From contig NC_135559.1 of NCBI RefSeq assembly GCF_964340395.1, positions 20,952,611 to 21,016,610 on the forward strand: a DNA stretch of 64,000 nucleotides, in the 5' to 3' direction. Source of the stretch: Glandiceps talaboti. Its lineage: Eukaryota; Hemichordata; Enteropneusta; Spengelidae. Both the position numbers and the translations under genes were made by a program. Under the pieces are notes generated by a model, which searched no databases, was not told the origin of the DNA, and worked only from the letters and a program-made list of their open reading frames with translations. How positions within the stretch are numbered: the first letter of the stretch is position 1; every line of letters begins with the position of its first letter. Below are positions 12,945-25,339 of this stretch, in pieces.

Positions 12945-14965
12945 TTGTGAGTAACATTCATCAGGAAATCGTTTTTCAAAATAACGTGAGTTCTATTCGT
13001 GGTCATATGCATGTAGGTACAGTGATGCACTCAGTATCTATTGGGATCGTGTCCGTAGAGTGAAGCTGTCTGGTAAATGTAGACTATATGACTGTAAATC
13101 ATCACTTATATTGACACCAAATGACCGTTTTAAAAGATAAAAAAATGAACATGTGGAAAGGGGCTAACATTATTTTCTGAAGTCATAACTAGAGGGCGCT
13201 ACACTAGAAGAAATATTTTCTTGATTTCCTTGAATTTCTTTGGGATTTTATCATACAGTCCGAGGCTGGTGTCGCTGTTTATGAGAAAAATAATTGCGAT
13301 CATTTCATTTATTCATTTTTGTTTTCCACTTACTCTCGGCTACTCAGCTCACCGCTGATGGATCGCTTGATGGCCGGGGTAGACTGGTGGTGGATAGTCT
13401 TAGTAACCGAGACTGTATACACAGTTGCCACTTGGACAACCAACACAAATGTGTTCGCTTTAAGTGGTTACCATGACCCAAAACCTGAGACAATCAGAAT
13501 CGATTTCATACTGACAAAGTTTCACTTTGAATCGAGTTGATAAAGTATTTCATATTTTCTACAATTTAATTATGTCGGCTGTTTACAATTAAATAAAGAT
13601 AGCAATACCATTTTCACTGTTGTGTCTATGACACAAAATCATTGGGATAGGCAATCCATTAAAATACTTAGTCATGGACATCTTTATCGACGACGAAGTT
13701 AATCGAATTTCGGAAATGAATAATTTTCATAAATGTGACTTGGAAATTTGGAACAAGCATTTGTGAGATAGCTAGCATGGTTGAAAAAAGTGTGTTCGAA
13801 TTCAATAATACAGTTTGCACCTTACCTTTGTGCATAATGTGATGTAATGCTACACGTGACATATGAAAAAACATGGTGAGGTATATGAGCCAATTACTTT
13901 TTATACCTATATTTAATTCAATACAAATTCTGGAATGTTCAGAGTATCATATCGGATATGTCATAGGTATTCTCCGTTACATACACATATACATATGAAT
14001 GCCAGTATGGTATACCAAATTCATATCAAAATGTGTACGTATAGAGACGATATTCTTGTGATGTTTGAACAATATTCTCATTTTGAAATACTAAGATGAG
14101 AATTCCTAAGTATTCACATTGACATACTTGGTAATCTAAAAATGTCCTCTGTCATTTTGACATTTAAATATTGGTGTTAGTATTGCCTATGATATTCATA
14201 TCAGAATATTATAATATCTTAATATGCTAAGAGATGCAACCATATTCATATCAAGATACTACATATGCCATCGTATTCCAAGCAATTCTTATCTGAATAA
14301 TACTATTAAATGAGAATTTGTCAGAATATTGTCAGCATCATGGTGTATGGGTTAGGCATGCCCTTGGACATATGTTAGAATATGATGGATTTGGTGCAGT
14401 GTTTGTTACGTCGGAGCAGCATGTGTCTTTCATGGCTCAAGTAGTTGAGGTTTGAGGGTCCACAGGGCTCGAAATTAATGCCGTCGCGTGGTACATCATT
14501 TTGCTGCAATTTTTGCTCAGAATATTTCTATCATTTTCAAAACTATGCTTAAAATTGGTAAAAGTCATGTTGCATTCCTCAAAAGAACAATTTTTTGACC
14601 AGTTTTTAGTTTAAATCAATTGTATCATCGGGGAAATGACTGACTCCGTAATTGTAATGCGTTTCATGTCCCATGACATGCATAACCTTGGAAGACTTTT
14701 TTTTTTGTTCATTGCGCATGTGCAATAAATGAAATTATCATAGATTCACGTAGCATAGGCTCGCGATGTTTGTTACAACTTACAAGCTTCATAAACACAG
14801 GTTTTAGGCATGGATGTTACAAAAATTGTACAAAAGGAGGAGTGATAGCTGATCATTTAAATAGTTTCAGCATTGGAATGTTTGAATGTAAATTTGTCGG
14901 TGTCGACACTATGCAACAACGTCTTGCTATTGTCTATTGCAAGTTACAAAAGACGCGAAGGTCTG
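12945..14965. other. Two-kilobase stretch without recognisable gene
   Basis: Short open frames only. The frame at 13294 starts with TTG and has a hydrophobic beginning, but lacks an ATG and any family match. The 13920-14340 part is AT-rich and repetitive in style (many 'ttcatatcaga'-like words) with no clear unit. Confidence 0.5.
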
Positions 14966-14969
14966 TGGT

Positions 14970-15068
14970 CAACCAAGACTTGCATGGCATGTTACTGATG
15001 TTTACATTATTACTTTTATACAGTAAATCCCAAAGGAGTACTGAGTTCTAGAAATGCTTACATGTTAT
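14970..15068 (+). repeat. Dispersed repeat end (inverted copy at 60345-60445)
   Basis: The segment with 'gacttgcatggcatgttac', 'atgtttacattattactttt' and 'atcccaaaggagtactgag' matches 60345-60445 in reverse orientation with few differences. It ends next to the beginning of the LINE, so the LINE probably inserted beside or into it. Confidence 0.75.
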
Positions 15069-15362
15069 CTGTGGGGGCGCTGTTCCTGATTGCGCAGTTC
15101 GTTAACATCGCCTCCAGGTAGACGCCAACATTTTACCGATTCTAGGTAATGTACATCTATAATTTTCGTTAAAACAAGTTTCTAAAGGACTGAAGTGAGC
15201 AACTGTGTACGGGGTCAGCGGAAAGATTTCATATTCAACGATAAATCGAGTGGACATTTTGATGTCACTGTGAAGAACTCTCGCCGTCTTGGTTTTTCAA
15301 GTTCAATCTCAAATGAATTATGCATACTCAATGTCATCAATAGACCATTACGCAATACCAAC

Positions 15363-15435
15363 ATGCCGAACAAGAAAAGCAAAGCCCCAGCTGCATCAAT
15401 ACGCTCACCCCCATCAACACCCCGACTTGCTGTAC
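15363..15435 (+). pseudogene. LINE ORF1, 5' part before the Gypsy insertion
   Basis: Begins at an ATG with a basic, Ser/Pro/Ala-rich start (MPNKKSKAPAAS, RSPPSTPRLAV) and is cut at codon 25 by the LTR. The last four bases, GTAC, are repeated right after the 3' LTR, where the same frame resumes. Such proline/serine-rich leaders are usual for ORF1 RNA-binding proteins of LINEs. Confidence 0.75.
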
Positions 15436-16021
15436 TGTCACAGATGACATATTCATATTTTCAGTAAACTTAATATTTTAACAGCATCGCATGTCCTAGT
15501 TTGACTGAAAGGTCAATAGACTGTCTCAAGGATATCGGATTCAGACCACACAGGATTCCAAGCATACTCGAATACATGAGACGACAGTCTGCATTTCATA
15601 AATATCTGGGATTCATAGTGATCATTCATCAATGTTTTGAGAATACTTTTAGGGCATGATAACGCCCAGAAAAGCTCTATATGGATTGCATTAATTATTT
15701 GGCCATTGGCCATGCGTTATGTAAATTTAGACTTTAAAGACGTCACAATAAAGAGCACTTGGGACGGGCAAGTTCCTCAGTTCTTGGTAAGAGGACTTGA
15801 CTTCGCGGGAAGTCAATGAACGATGCACTTGCTGGGTGCTTGCCTTGGTCTCGAGTGTAGACTAAAACACAAACTGTGTGTAGTCTGAGCTAATTCCCTA
15901 AAGTTCAAGTGTGATCCTGGTACGTACATACAGAAGTTGAGTCGGATATGAGATATGAGAGTGATTCGAGTGTTATTATTTACTTGGTCTGTCAGCTGTG
16001 TACGAAGATCAGAAAGTAATA
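15436..16021 (+). repeat. 5' LTR of the Gypsy element
   Basis: Starts tgtcacagatgacat and ends agaaagtaata, aligned over its whole length with 22885-23465. It has four extra bases (ttattattta against ttatta) and a one-base difference near 15800. The end was fixed by the GTAC duplication after the 3' copy. Promoter elements were not identified with confidence. Confidence 0.92.
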
Positions 16022-16045
16022 TTGATGGAGATCCGGGGCTTGAAC
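16022..16045 (+). promoter_or_regulatory. Probable primer-binding site
   Basis: Just inside the 5' LTR the sequence contains TGGAGATCCGGGGCTTGAAC, starting with the TGG that pairs with a tRNA CCA end. The tRNA species was not identified, and the distance of four bases from the LTR end is within the usual range. Confidence 0.5.
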
Positions 16046-16164
16046 AACCATTTGTGTGTATAATGAATCAAGTTTGAACCTTACGAAGACTTACCGAAAC
16101 CTGATAAGAAGACAACACGTAACGCCATTGGGTGAGTAACAAAAAATACTACATCAAATGTAAA

Positions 16165-18870
16165 ATGGATGAACTGAATCAACAAAACGAACATGGACAT
16201 GAGTTTGCTGATGTTATTAATGATCTGCGTCAAAGGATAAATACAATAGATGTTGTTTCCGACATAGTTCCTCCAAAATACAGTGGGAATGACAGTCCTG
16301 ATTTATGGCTTCCCAAATTTAATGCATATGTTGCATTCAAAGGATACAATGACAGACAACGCAGAAATTTGTTTGGTTTATTTATGAAAGGCAATGCCGA
16401 ACTTTGGTTTGCGACTTTACACGATGATATCCTAGAGAACTGGAATGACTTAGTGGAGGCATTGTTGCTACAATTTCATCATGGCAAACCTAGATGGAAA
16501 CCTGACAGTGAATTAGACTCTCTACGTCAACAGCATGGTGAATCTGTACAGGAATATGCTATTCGTGTGAAACACATGTGTCATCAATGCCAACGGAATC
16601 AAGATGAATTATTAAGTCGATTTATTCAAGGATTATGCCCCTCGATTATGAAGTTTACTGTGACAAACAATCCGGTTGACTTTGAACAGGCATGTGCCTT
16701 TGCCAGAAGATTTGAAATTATTGACAGTTTGTCTGACACTAATGGAAATACCAAGGATTTCAAGAAGACAGTACAGAACAACTGTGACAGTAGAATAGAC
16801 AGTGTGACCTCTGAGGAAAGACATTTGACCTCTGTGGACAACATACAATACGGACAGACAGTTGAACAGCTGCAACAGACATTGATTAGTCAGGTGCAGC
16901 CGCAACGTTCATTAACTCAATGGGATGAACGGGAATTCCTGAATGACAAAGTAAGCGAGGAATACATTCCTCACAATTATTTTCAATCTGACGCTAACTT
17001 TCAGCCATTTTATCCAAACCAGTTTGAATGTCCAAGCTCTGACGGACAACAACACCACAATTGTAATAACAGAAATTGTTTTAGTCGATCATCTTCTAAA
17101 CATTTAAGACGAAAATGCTATAACTGTCAGAAGCATGGTCATATTGCTAGTCAGTGTCGACAAAAGCGACCATTTATTACTTCTAACTCTACTGTAAAGC
17201 ATGCAGGACGTGTCAAGGTAAATACATCCAGCATGCTAAATAAACCTTCTTTAAATAATATGGAAATTGATTACTTTAAAGTTTCAAATAATAACATGAT
17301 AAATGTTGACATATACAACCACAAAATTCCAGCACTGATTGACACAGGTGCAACAAATTCAGTTATTTGTACTACTTTGTTGAAAAAGATACCTAAATTA
17401 AATCGTTTACGAATTTCGAAATTACAACATCAATCTATAAATTTACCTTCCGGTCATCAATTGCCAATTATTGGAACTATTGTAATTCCAGTCAGATTTG
17501 GGAACCGTTGTATCAATATGCCAGTCCATATAATTAGAAATTTACACAAGAATCTAATTATAGGGATGGACTTTTTGACTAAACACAAAGCAGTTGTGGA
17601 CATAGCCAGTCGAAAATTGTCACTGCGATCAGCATTATTAATGCGCGCAAATGAGAAATGTTTGATACCTGCTAATTCAGAATGCATTATAACTGCGCGA
17701 ATTAGGACAAATTATCCTAATGGTGTTTTAGGTATTACACCGAATATAAGTTCATTAAGTCATTTAGGTTTGGCTACAGCAAGAGTGTTATCCAAAACAC
17801 ACAACAATTTGGTTTCTGTTAGAGTTGTCAACACAAATGACAAAGACATAATTCTCAGAAGGAATACTCGTTTGGGGTCATTTTCACCACTACCAAATGA
17901 CACTGATGAACTATACCATTTTGACAGTGACCTACATACCAGAGACAGGACAGCTGTTAACACCACATCTACACAAGGACAAGACGAATTCTTTTCACAA
18001 TTTAATCTCAATGAGGATGACTTGACAGACCAACAACTACATGACCTTCGCTCAATTCTTTGGAAGCACAGGGATGCCTTTGTAGATAAATCTGGTAGAT
18101 TAGGGTACTATGATTTGATCAAACATCGAATTGAGTTGGAACCTAATGCTAGACCAGTATCTAGACCACCATATCGTGTTTCACCAGAGAAAAGAAATGA
18201 AATTAGACGACAATTAGATAATTTACTAGATCAAGGAATAATTAAACCCTCCACATCACCATATTCATCACCATTACTACTCATTAAGAAACCTTCAGGG
18301 GCGGGGTGGCGCTTAGTTGTTGATTATAGAGAATTGAACAAACAAACAGTACTGATAGTATTTCCGTTGCCAGGGATAACAGATGCAATCGATATGGTGG
18401 GAAGTCAGGCTCCAAAATACTTTACTACATTAGATATGACAAGCGGATTTTGGCAATTGGCTATAAATGACAACGATTCGTACAAAACCGCGTTTATTAG
18501 TCTTGATGGGAAATTTGAATGGAAGACTTTACCACAGGGATTACGCAATAGCAGTTGTTCGTTTCAGCAAACAATGCAGTTTCTGTTCCGAAAAATGCTG
18601 TGGGAAAACTTAGTAATATATCTGGATGATATAATTTTGTACAGCAATACATTTAGTGATCACCTAGATCACCTGGAAATGGTCCTCACACGTTTGCGCT
18701 CTGCTAATCTCAAACTTGGTCCAAAGAAATGTCATTTTGCCAAACGTGAAGTTAAATTTCTAGGACATATCTTAAATGAGAATGGTATTGCAACTGACCC
18801 AAATAAAATACAAGCCGTCAAAACCTTTCCAGTCCGGAAAAATGTGAAACAGTTAAAGTCTTTTTTTTAG
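16165..18870 (+). pseudogene. Gag-protease-RT part of the Gypsy polyprotein
   Basis: The first ATG of the frame is at 16165; the open frame begins a little earlier without ATG. Gag is followed by a CCHC zinc knuckle (CYNCQKHGHIASQC, from about residue 318). An aspartic protease follows with active-site LIDTGATNS (Asp about 393). The RT shows LDMTSGFWQL, LPQGLR and the catalytic YLDD (about residues 819-822). The usual F-G-L-x-N-A-P box is altered to QGLRNSSCSFQ. The frame runs into a stop in a run of eight T's at about 18860 and continues one frame over, so the polyprotein is cut before the RNase H domain. Gag and Pol appear fused in one frame, without a programmed shift. Confidence 0.9.
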
Positions 18871-19823
18871 GCTTAGCCGGCTTCTATCGTAAGTTTATAA
18901 AAGATTTTTCCAAGATTGCGGGCCCATTGTATGATCTATTCAAAAAGGACAAAAAGTTCGTCTGGGATGATAAATGTCAACAGGCATTTGATACATTGAA
19001 ACATGCACTGGTCAATGCTCCGCTATTAGGTTATCCATGATATGGACAGCCATTTATCCTTTATACCGATGCATCTGCGTATAGTGTTGGCTATGTCTTA
19101 GCACAAAACCAGGACAATGTAGAACATCCAATTTGTTATGGAGGGAGATCGCTTAGCCGTAGGCAGCGAAATTATACAACGACTGAACGTGAGGCTCTTG
19201 CAGTATTGCATGGTTTAGCTCAATGTGATGCATATCTTCGTGGAAACCGTTTTACAGTAGTTACTGATCATGCAAATTTGCCATATCTATTCAAAACAAA
19301 AAATTCTAGCGGTCATATAGCTAGATGGGTACTAAAAGTACAGGAATATACATTTGATATCGAACACAGAGCAGGTTTGTGTATTCCACATGCGGATTGT
19401 CTATCAAGACGTAAATATCCAACAGAGACATACAAAGATTCAGATTTTAGTACATCTGATACTTGCACAAGTCAGGCCACTCAAACTGACGATGTCATTC
19501 CCTCAGTGTTAACTCTGGAGATACCAGACAATACTATCATACCTGAAATTGCACATATGCAAACAAAAACAGCTGATGATTCTATTGTTGATATAAGGTA
19601 TTTATATAAGAAATCTGATAGTGAAGTTGCATTAAGCCGGCAAAATAACTCGCGAAACTCGGAGATTACTTCTTCACTTAATAACGTTATAGATGTTGAT
19701 GACTTCGACATAAGGTCGGAACACATGTCAAAATTGCAAAGAGCAGACCGGCACATAAAGCCTACTATAGCTTATTTGGAGAATGGTGAACTACCAAAAG
19801 ATGCAAAACATGCCAAAAATTAA
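18862..19823 (+). pseudogene. RT thumb and RNase H part of Gypsy pol
   Basis: This continues the polyprotein after the T-run frameshift: LAGFYRKFIKDFSKIAGPL, an in-frame TGA at 19038-19040, then RNase H motifs LYTDAS, TTEREALAVL and VTDHANL. The linker to integrase follows, and the frame stops at TAA 19821-19823, again in frame with the following integrase. Both stops look like point mutations. Confidence 0.88.
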
Positions 19824-21368
19824 TTCAAGGGCATGCGAATTATGTTATTAAACAATGTCCTATACCATTTTTGGTCCCCCACAGGAAAGTCGTACAAGGC
19901 GAAAGATTGTATTAGACAACTTGTCGTGCCTAAAACATTACAACTTTACATACTAAAGCGAATTCATGATGATGTCACAGGAGGTCATTTGGGAACTTCG
20001 AGGACATTACATGCGATCAGAACAAAATACTGTTGGGATAATCTACTTAAGGACGTCAATGATTATGTAGCTTCATGTTCTCATTGTCATATGAGAAAAA
20101 GAGGGCGTCGTTATAGAAGTCAATTATTGCCAATACCTGTTAATGGTTTAATGGACCGCATTGGTTTTGATTTCTTAGGCAAAATAAAGACTACAAAACA
20201 CGGAAACAGTTACGTTCTGGTAGTTACAGAATATCTTTCCAAGTTTGCATGGGCCTTCGCTCTTCCGAATACTCGGGCGGAAACAGTTGCTAAGGTATTA
20301 TTTGAGGATATCTTTTGTGTATATGGATTCCCAAATTCCTTGTTATCAGATCAAGGAGCATCGTGCATGTCACATCTTATTAGGGAAGTATGTAGATTTT
20401 TTGATATTACAAAGACATGTTCATCTGCATATCATCCACAATGTAACGGTCTCACTGAACGTATGAACAGTACGTTTTTAGACATGTTATCAATGTATAC
20501 ATCGGACGAATCTGATGATTGGGATGTATATCTCCAATCTGTGTTATTTGCATATAGGGCCACACCCCATGAAACTCCGAAAATGTCACCTTTCAAAGTG
20601 ATGTTCGGTACTGAACCTAGACTTCCGGTTGATGCTGAAATATTACCACGACTAGGTGTATCAAGGAATGTCGATTTTCATCTTCATGAAATGGCAAGAT
20701 GTAGAAACATGGCGATAAAGTTAGCAAAGGAGAACATAACAAAGGCACAAGCAGTTATGAAAATGCGTTATGATGCAAAAGCAAATACATCACATAAGTT
20801 TACAGTAGGTGATATAGTGTATCTTCATCATCCAGTCGTAAAAGTTGGATGCAGTCCAAAGTTTCATCATCCATTTCGAGGACCATTTTGTATTAAGGAA
20901 CAAGTGTCACCTGTCAATTTCAAACTTCAATATATTGACAGTTCTAAGAAATACAATAAGGTGATTCATGCAAATAGGTTAAAACATGTCCGTTTACGGC
21001 CAGACCATCTTCTAAGTGGCATTAATACTGACATGCACACTTCAGACGATGAAGAAGATAGCCAGAGCATTGATCCGTTAGTGAACCAAAGAACACAAAG
21101 TACAAACTACCATTTACAATCTGATACAGAATTGTATAGCATCCCACAGAACCAGAGTGGTCCTGAAACAGGAAGCAAGCAAATACAGACTACAACCTCT
21201 AAAACCTGGCGTAACAATGTACGCACAGGTGCTGAGAGACGGAGGTTGGAACAGAGTATTGAGAATGACTCTGATGTAAATACTGATAAAGACGACAATG
21301 ATAACTATTTTGGTATAGAGAAAATTATGAAAGGACGGTACAAAAATGGTCAATTGCAATATCTCTAA
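19824..21368 (+). pseudogene. Integrase part of Gypsy pol
   Basis: Same frame as the preceding segment after TAA. The zinc-binding HHCC part is visible (HDDVTGGH and CSHCHMRK). The catalytic D,D-35-E residues are visible as IGFDFLG, LLSDQGAS and GLTERMN. The GPY/F-like region (FRGPFCIKEQV) follows, then an acidic linker. The annotated frame ends inside the chromodomain at 21366-21368 because of a frameshift. The domain itself looks intact. Confidence 0.9.
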
Positions 21369-21505
21369 TCAAGTGGGCCGGATTTTCATCCGACAAAAAC
21401 TCATGGGAACCTAGTCAGAATCTGAACAAAGCTGCATTAGAGGTCCTCAAACGTGCACCAGTTCCAATTATAGGGTCACCAAAGGGCAAACAAAAATGTC
21501 CATAA
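21310..21505 (+). pseudogene. C-terminal chromodomain of the Gypsy element, split by a frameshift
   Basis: FGIEKIMKGRYKNGQLQYL ends at a stop, but the next frame gives IKWAGFSSDKNSWEPSQNL and then ALEVLKR, up to TAA at 21503-21505. Together these have the chromodomain order (I..I...R...G..QYLIKW.G....NSWEP..NL). In chromoviruses this domain binds modified histones and steers integration. A one-base change near 21363 separates the halves. Confidence 0.85.
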
Positions 21506-22870
21506 TCATTTATAGATACAAAGAAAATTGCACCCATATACTCGATGAGAAAGGACTATTTTCACTAGAGCTGCGTGCATAATTTCTAGTGGTATTGATT
21601 CAAAGGGTATATTGAATTGCAATGAGAAAATTGCCAACCTACTTATGGTCAATCAGGTTACTTGTACTGAAGACTTAATTGACTTATTGGATTAATATTA
21701 ATGGTCTTATTAGTTCTGTACAAGTCGTTAACATACTGAAGATGTCAAATTTTAAACATGGATGAACAGCTAAGAAGCCTGTAATTTTTAAATAATGACA
21801 TAGGGTTTCTTACACGACAATGATTGTGTTGGTGCAACTGACTTTTCTTGATGACTGTAACAGCTGGCTAGTTAGTATAACTTAAGGATATACATTAATA
21901 GCTGTAAGACAATACATTTAGGACAGTGTTCTTGATAGCTGATACCAGGGTGAAATCACAAGTTACTAGACTTAGATTACTTGAATAACATTGACTGGTT
22001 AATTTTGACTTAACTAAACACAGACGACGTCACTGACATAAATAGTTTATCACACACTTTTATGCTACACATTTTTTTCATAATATTGATTTCGTCTGCA
22101 GTTAAAGATTCAATTTGGAATATGATCACGAATATGGCATGCTGACAGTTTGTCAGTGACAATTTTCAATATTGGCGTGATGAAATATTTAAGAGTTAAT
22201 GTTTATTCATAGCATAGATATTTAATGTCATCATTTGATTTTACGAGACAGATACCTACATTCCTTCCAGATAGGAATACTTATGTTATAATTTAGTTAT
22301 GTACACGATGAATCAGATATAACTTGGTCAACATTAAAACATTCTTCTATTTATATTTCTTTATGTTCAACTTTTAAATGCTCCAGATATAAAATTCCTA
22401 GCAAAGTTCTTTAGACCTGAGAATTCTATTGATGAATGTACTTGTCTGATAGTGTAAATGAAAATAGAGGGGGCCCGAACAGTACGTTATGGATGGTCAT
22501 ATCTATCAGTATGATTGTGTGAATGATTGAAAAAGACTGGCCAGTCGAACGTATGTTTGTGATGTGATTGAGAAGTACAAAATTCAATAGCCAACTCAGG
22601 ATATAATTATTCAACGATTCAATTTTCGAATTATCTGTGATGTCTCTCTTTGATGTCATTTATTCATTGAAGTACATGTTGACGAAATAAGTATATCTGG
22701 TTCGGAATTTGAGATTTTAGCAATCTGAGTTTTCAAGGGTCGTATAAATTTTACATTTCTAACACTTCATACGAAACAGCATTAATTATTTCTTCTTTTC
22801 AATTTTCATTTATGAAGGGTAAATTATTTTTTAGATATTTTAGTCTGTAACGAGGGCGTTACAAATTTTG
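21506..22870 (+). other. Non-coding 3' region of the Gypsy element
   Basis: About 1.36 kb between the chromodomain stop and the purine tract. No long open frame on the plus strand and no envelope-like gene. It is unusually long for a Gypsy element without a further ORF, so a degenerate third gene or internal insertion is possible. Confidence 0.6.
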
Positions 22871-22884
22871 GAAAGAGGGGAAAG
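22871..22884 (+). promoter_or_regulatory. Polypurine tract
   Basis: gaaagaggggaaag lies directly before the 3' LTR, the position and composition expected for the plus-strand primer. Confidence 0.88.
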
Positions 22885-23465
22885 TGTCACAGATGACATA
22901 TTCATATTTTCAGTAAACTTAATATTTTAACAACATCGCATGTCCTAGTTTGACTGAAAGGTCAATAGACTGTCTCAAGGATATCGGATTCAGACCACAC
23001 AGGATTCCAAGCATACTCGAATACATGAGACGACAGTCTGCATTTCATAAATATCTGGGATTCATAGTGATCATTCATCAATGTTTTGAGAATACTTTTA
23101 GGGCATGATCACGCCCAGTAAAGCTCTATATGGATTGTATTAATTATTTGGCCATTGGCCATGCGTTATGTAAATTTAGACTTTAAAGACATCACAATAA
23201 AGAGCACTTGGGACGGGCAAGTTCCTCAGTTCTTGGTAAGAGGACTTGACTTGCGGGAAGTCAATGAACTATGCACTTGCTGGGTGCTTGCCTTGGTCTC
23301 GAGTGTAGACTAAAACACAAACTGTGTGTAGTCTGAGCTAATTCCCTAAAGTTCAAGTGTGATCCTGGTACGTACATACAGAAGTTGAGTCGGATATGAG
23401 ATATGAGAGTGATTCGAGTGTTATTACTTGGTCTGTCAGCTGTGTGCGAAGATCAGAAAGTAATA
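22885..23465 (+). repeat. 3' LTR of the Gypsy element
   Basis: Matches the 5' LTR from tgtcacagatg to agaaagtaata with few differences. It is followed directly by the GTAC target duplication and the continuing LINE ORF1. Confidence 0.92.
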
Positions 23466-24188
23466 GTACCACAATCCATTGAAGATCGCCTTGAAGAAAT
23501 CTGTTCTCAAGTAAAGCACATACCAACACTACTGTCAAGCATCGCTGATCTCAAAGAAAATCAGAGTGCCATAAATTCATCACTAGATTTTTTCAACAGG
23601 CTTGTGGAAGAATTACGGGGATGAGTATCGACACTTGAACTTGAAAATCAAGAAGTCAGGCAAACAAATGTGCATCCTTCAAATCGTGTCACGGAGCTGG
23701 AGAAATATACAGAAAGTTTGAATCAATACAGCAGAAGAGAGAACATAGAAACACGGAATACTGGAAAGTACAGAGGACATTTCAATAAGAATCCCACCGT
23801 ACGGAAGATCGACCAAGACATCATGGAAAGTGACATCGAGGTTACACATAGACTAGGTCAGAAATACAATGGGGTCGGATCTACTCTACCAAGAACAATC
23901 ATCGTCAGATTTATCAGCAGGAAGAAACGCGACTACATCTACTGGAACAAGAAAAAGCTCGCGAACATTAACACTACAAATGTCGGATATGACCACCGCA
24001 GCAAGGTTTACATTAACGAAAATCTCACACCACAAGCACGTCGACTCATCAAATTAACCAATGCCAAGCGGAAATCTGTACACTACAAGTATCTGTGGAC
24101 TCGGAATGGCCAAGTCCATGTCAAGAAAAGTGATCAATCAATCGTCCAAGTAATAAGAAGTGAGCAAGATCTTGCCAACATTGTGTAA
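23466..24188 (+). pseudogene. LINE ORF1, 3' part
   Basis: Continues the frame interrupted at 15435. A coiled-coil-like region (IEDRLEEICSQVK, IADLKENQSAINSSL) runs to a TGA at 23622-23624. The same frame goes on with LELENQEVRQ and ELEKYTESLNQYSRRENIE, then an RNA-recognition-like segment (VTHRLGQ, PRTIIVRFISRKKRDYIY) and a C-terminal domain (VYINENLTPQARRL, WTRNGQVHVK). This is the common layout of ORF1 proteins in invertebrate LINEs, which package the RNA. The premature stop makes it non-functional. Confidence 0.82.
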
Positions 24189-24329
24189 CTCTCTGATCTT
24201 ACTGTAATGTATTTTCTGCTTCAAGTCTTAGGAATTCTATGGATTTGAGTTTCGACAATGCTGATACCCTTATTGACGAAGTAAGCTGTGAAAATTATTC
24301 CTTGTGCCAGCCTTAAACGACCTCTTCGT

Positions 24330-25339
24330 CAAAAATAATGCGTTTTCTATCTGCCACCTTAATATTCGGTCCTTGAGGAATTATGAATAATTATGAATTA
24401 TGATAATTTCAAGTTATTTTATGGGGATTGTTTGGAGATCAGTTTTAAAATAATTGCACTGTCTGAAATTTGGCAAATTGGGGACAAGAATTTATATCAC
24501 CTGCCAAATTATTCACTTGAAATTAATTGTAGGAACCAAGGTAGAGGGGGAGGGGTTTGTATGTACCTTCATGAGTCATTAAATTACAATGTTTTACATA
24601 TTGAAGTAAACAATACAGAATCATTGTGGGTCGAGGTCAAAGTAGGTAAAAGTGTGTACGTAGTTAGAGTAATTTATAGACCTCCGCATACAAATCACGG
24701 TGCTTTTATTTCCAGTCTAGAAAGTACCATTATCTCTCTTTCTAATAGATATAATGGTTGTTTCCTTGTCGGAGATTTTAATATTGTCCTGAGTAGTGCA
24801 TCCAATTCAGGAGGGGTTGACGTAGCAGACACTTTAGCATGTTTCAATTTTGATCAACTAATTACATGTCCAACTAGAATTACACCACACACTTCAACAA
24901 TTATAGACCATTTTACACTAATGTCATAGGTACACAAATCAAAGCAGGCACAATAATTTCCTATATTTCAGATCATTTACCAATATTTGCTTTTTTTCCT
25001 TCAATTTATATACCATCTTCTACTACTACTATTTTCATACGAGATTATAGAAACTTTAGAAGTGAAGCTTTCAGAGATGATTTAAGATCTGAGAGTTGGG
25101 AGCTAGTGCTACATTGTCAGAATGTTCATATGGCCTATGACACTTTCGCAAGTGATTTTCTGAAAATTTGTAATAAACATGCTCCATTGACTCGCAAGCA
25201 GACAAAAACCAATTCAAATAGGCAAAAAGACAAACCCTGGATAACAAGTGCCCTGAAAAAGTCCATTAGAACAAAACATAAACTACTTCGAAAAGTTTAC
25301 AAAAGTCATTTTAACAAGCAGCTTTTTAATCATTATTAG
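24330..25339 (+). pseudogene. LINE ORF2, endonuclease part
   Basis: Apurinic-endonuclease-type motifs are seen in order: CHLNIRSLRN, IIALSEIW, GRGGGVCMYLHE, VIYRPPHTNHG, FLVGDFNIVL, CPTRITPHTSTIIDH. A frameshift near 24915 is needed before ISDHLPIFAFF (catalytic SDH). A TAG stop at 25337-25339 lies in frame with the RT part. The endonuclease nicks target DNA for target-primed reverse transcription in the CR1/L2/Jockey group. Damaged here. Confidence 0.82.

Larger units (their letters stand above)
15436..23465 (+). mobile_element. Chromodomain Ty3/Gypsy LTR retrotransposon, 8.0 kb
   Basis: Two LTRs (586 and 581 bp) that differ by small indels and a few substitutions flank gag-protease-RT-RNase H-integrase-chromodomain coding sequence. 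The target duplication GTAC is present at 15432-15435 and 23466-23469. A purine tract abuts the 3' LTR. The gene order and the C-terminal chromodomain place it among chromoviruses (Metaviridae-type retrotransposons). The pol reading frame is broken at four places: a frameshift near 18860, TGA at 19038, TAA at 19821 and a shift near 21363. This copy is therefore inactive, though the close LTR similarity suggests a fairly recent insertion. Confidence 0.93.

Noticed and set aside
13294-13476. Small secreted protein with signal-like start
   Set aside because: The frame begins at TTG, the upstream ATG (13281) is in another frame, and there is no conserved feature after the hydrophobic part.
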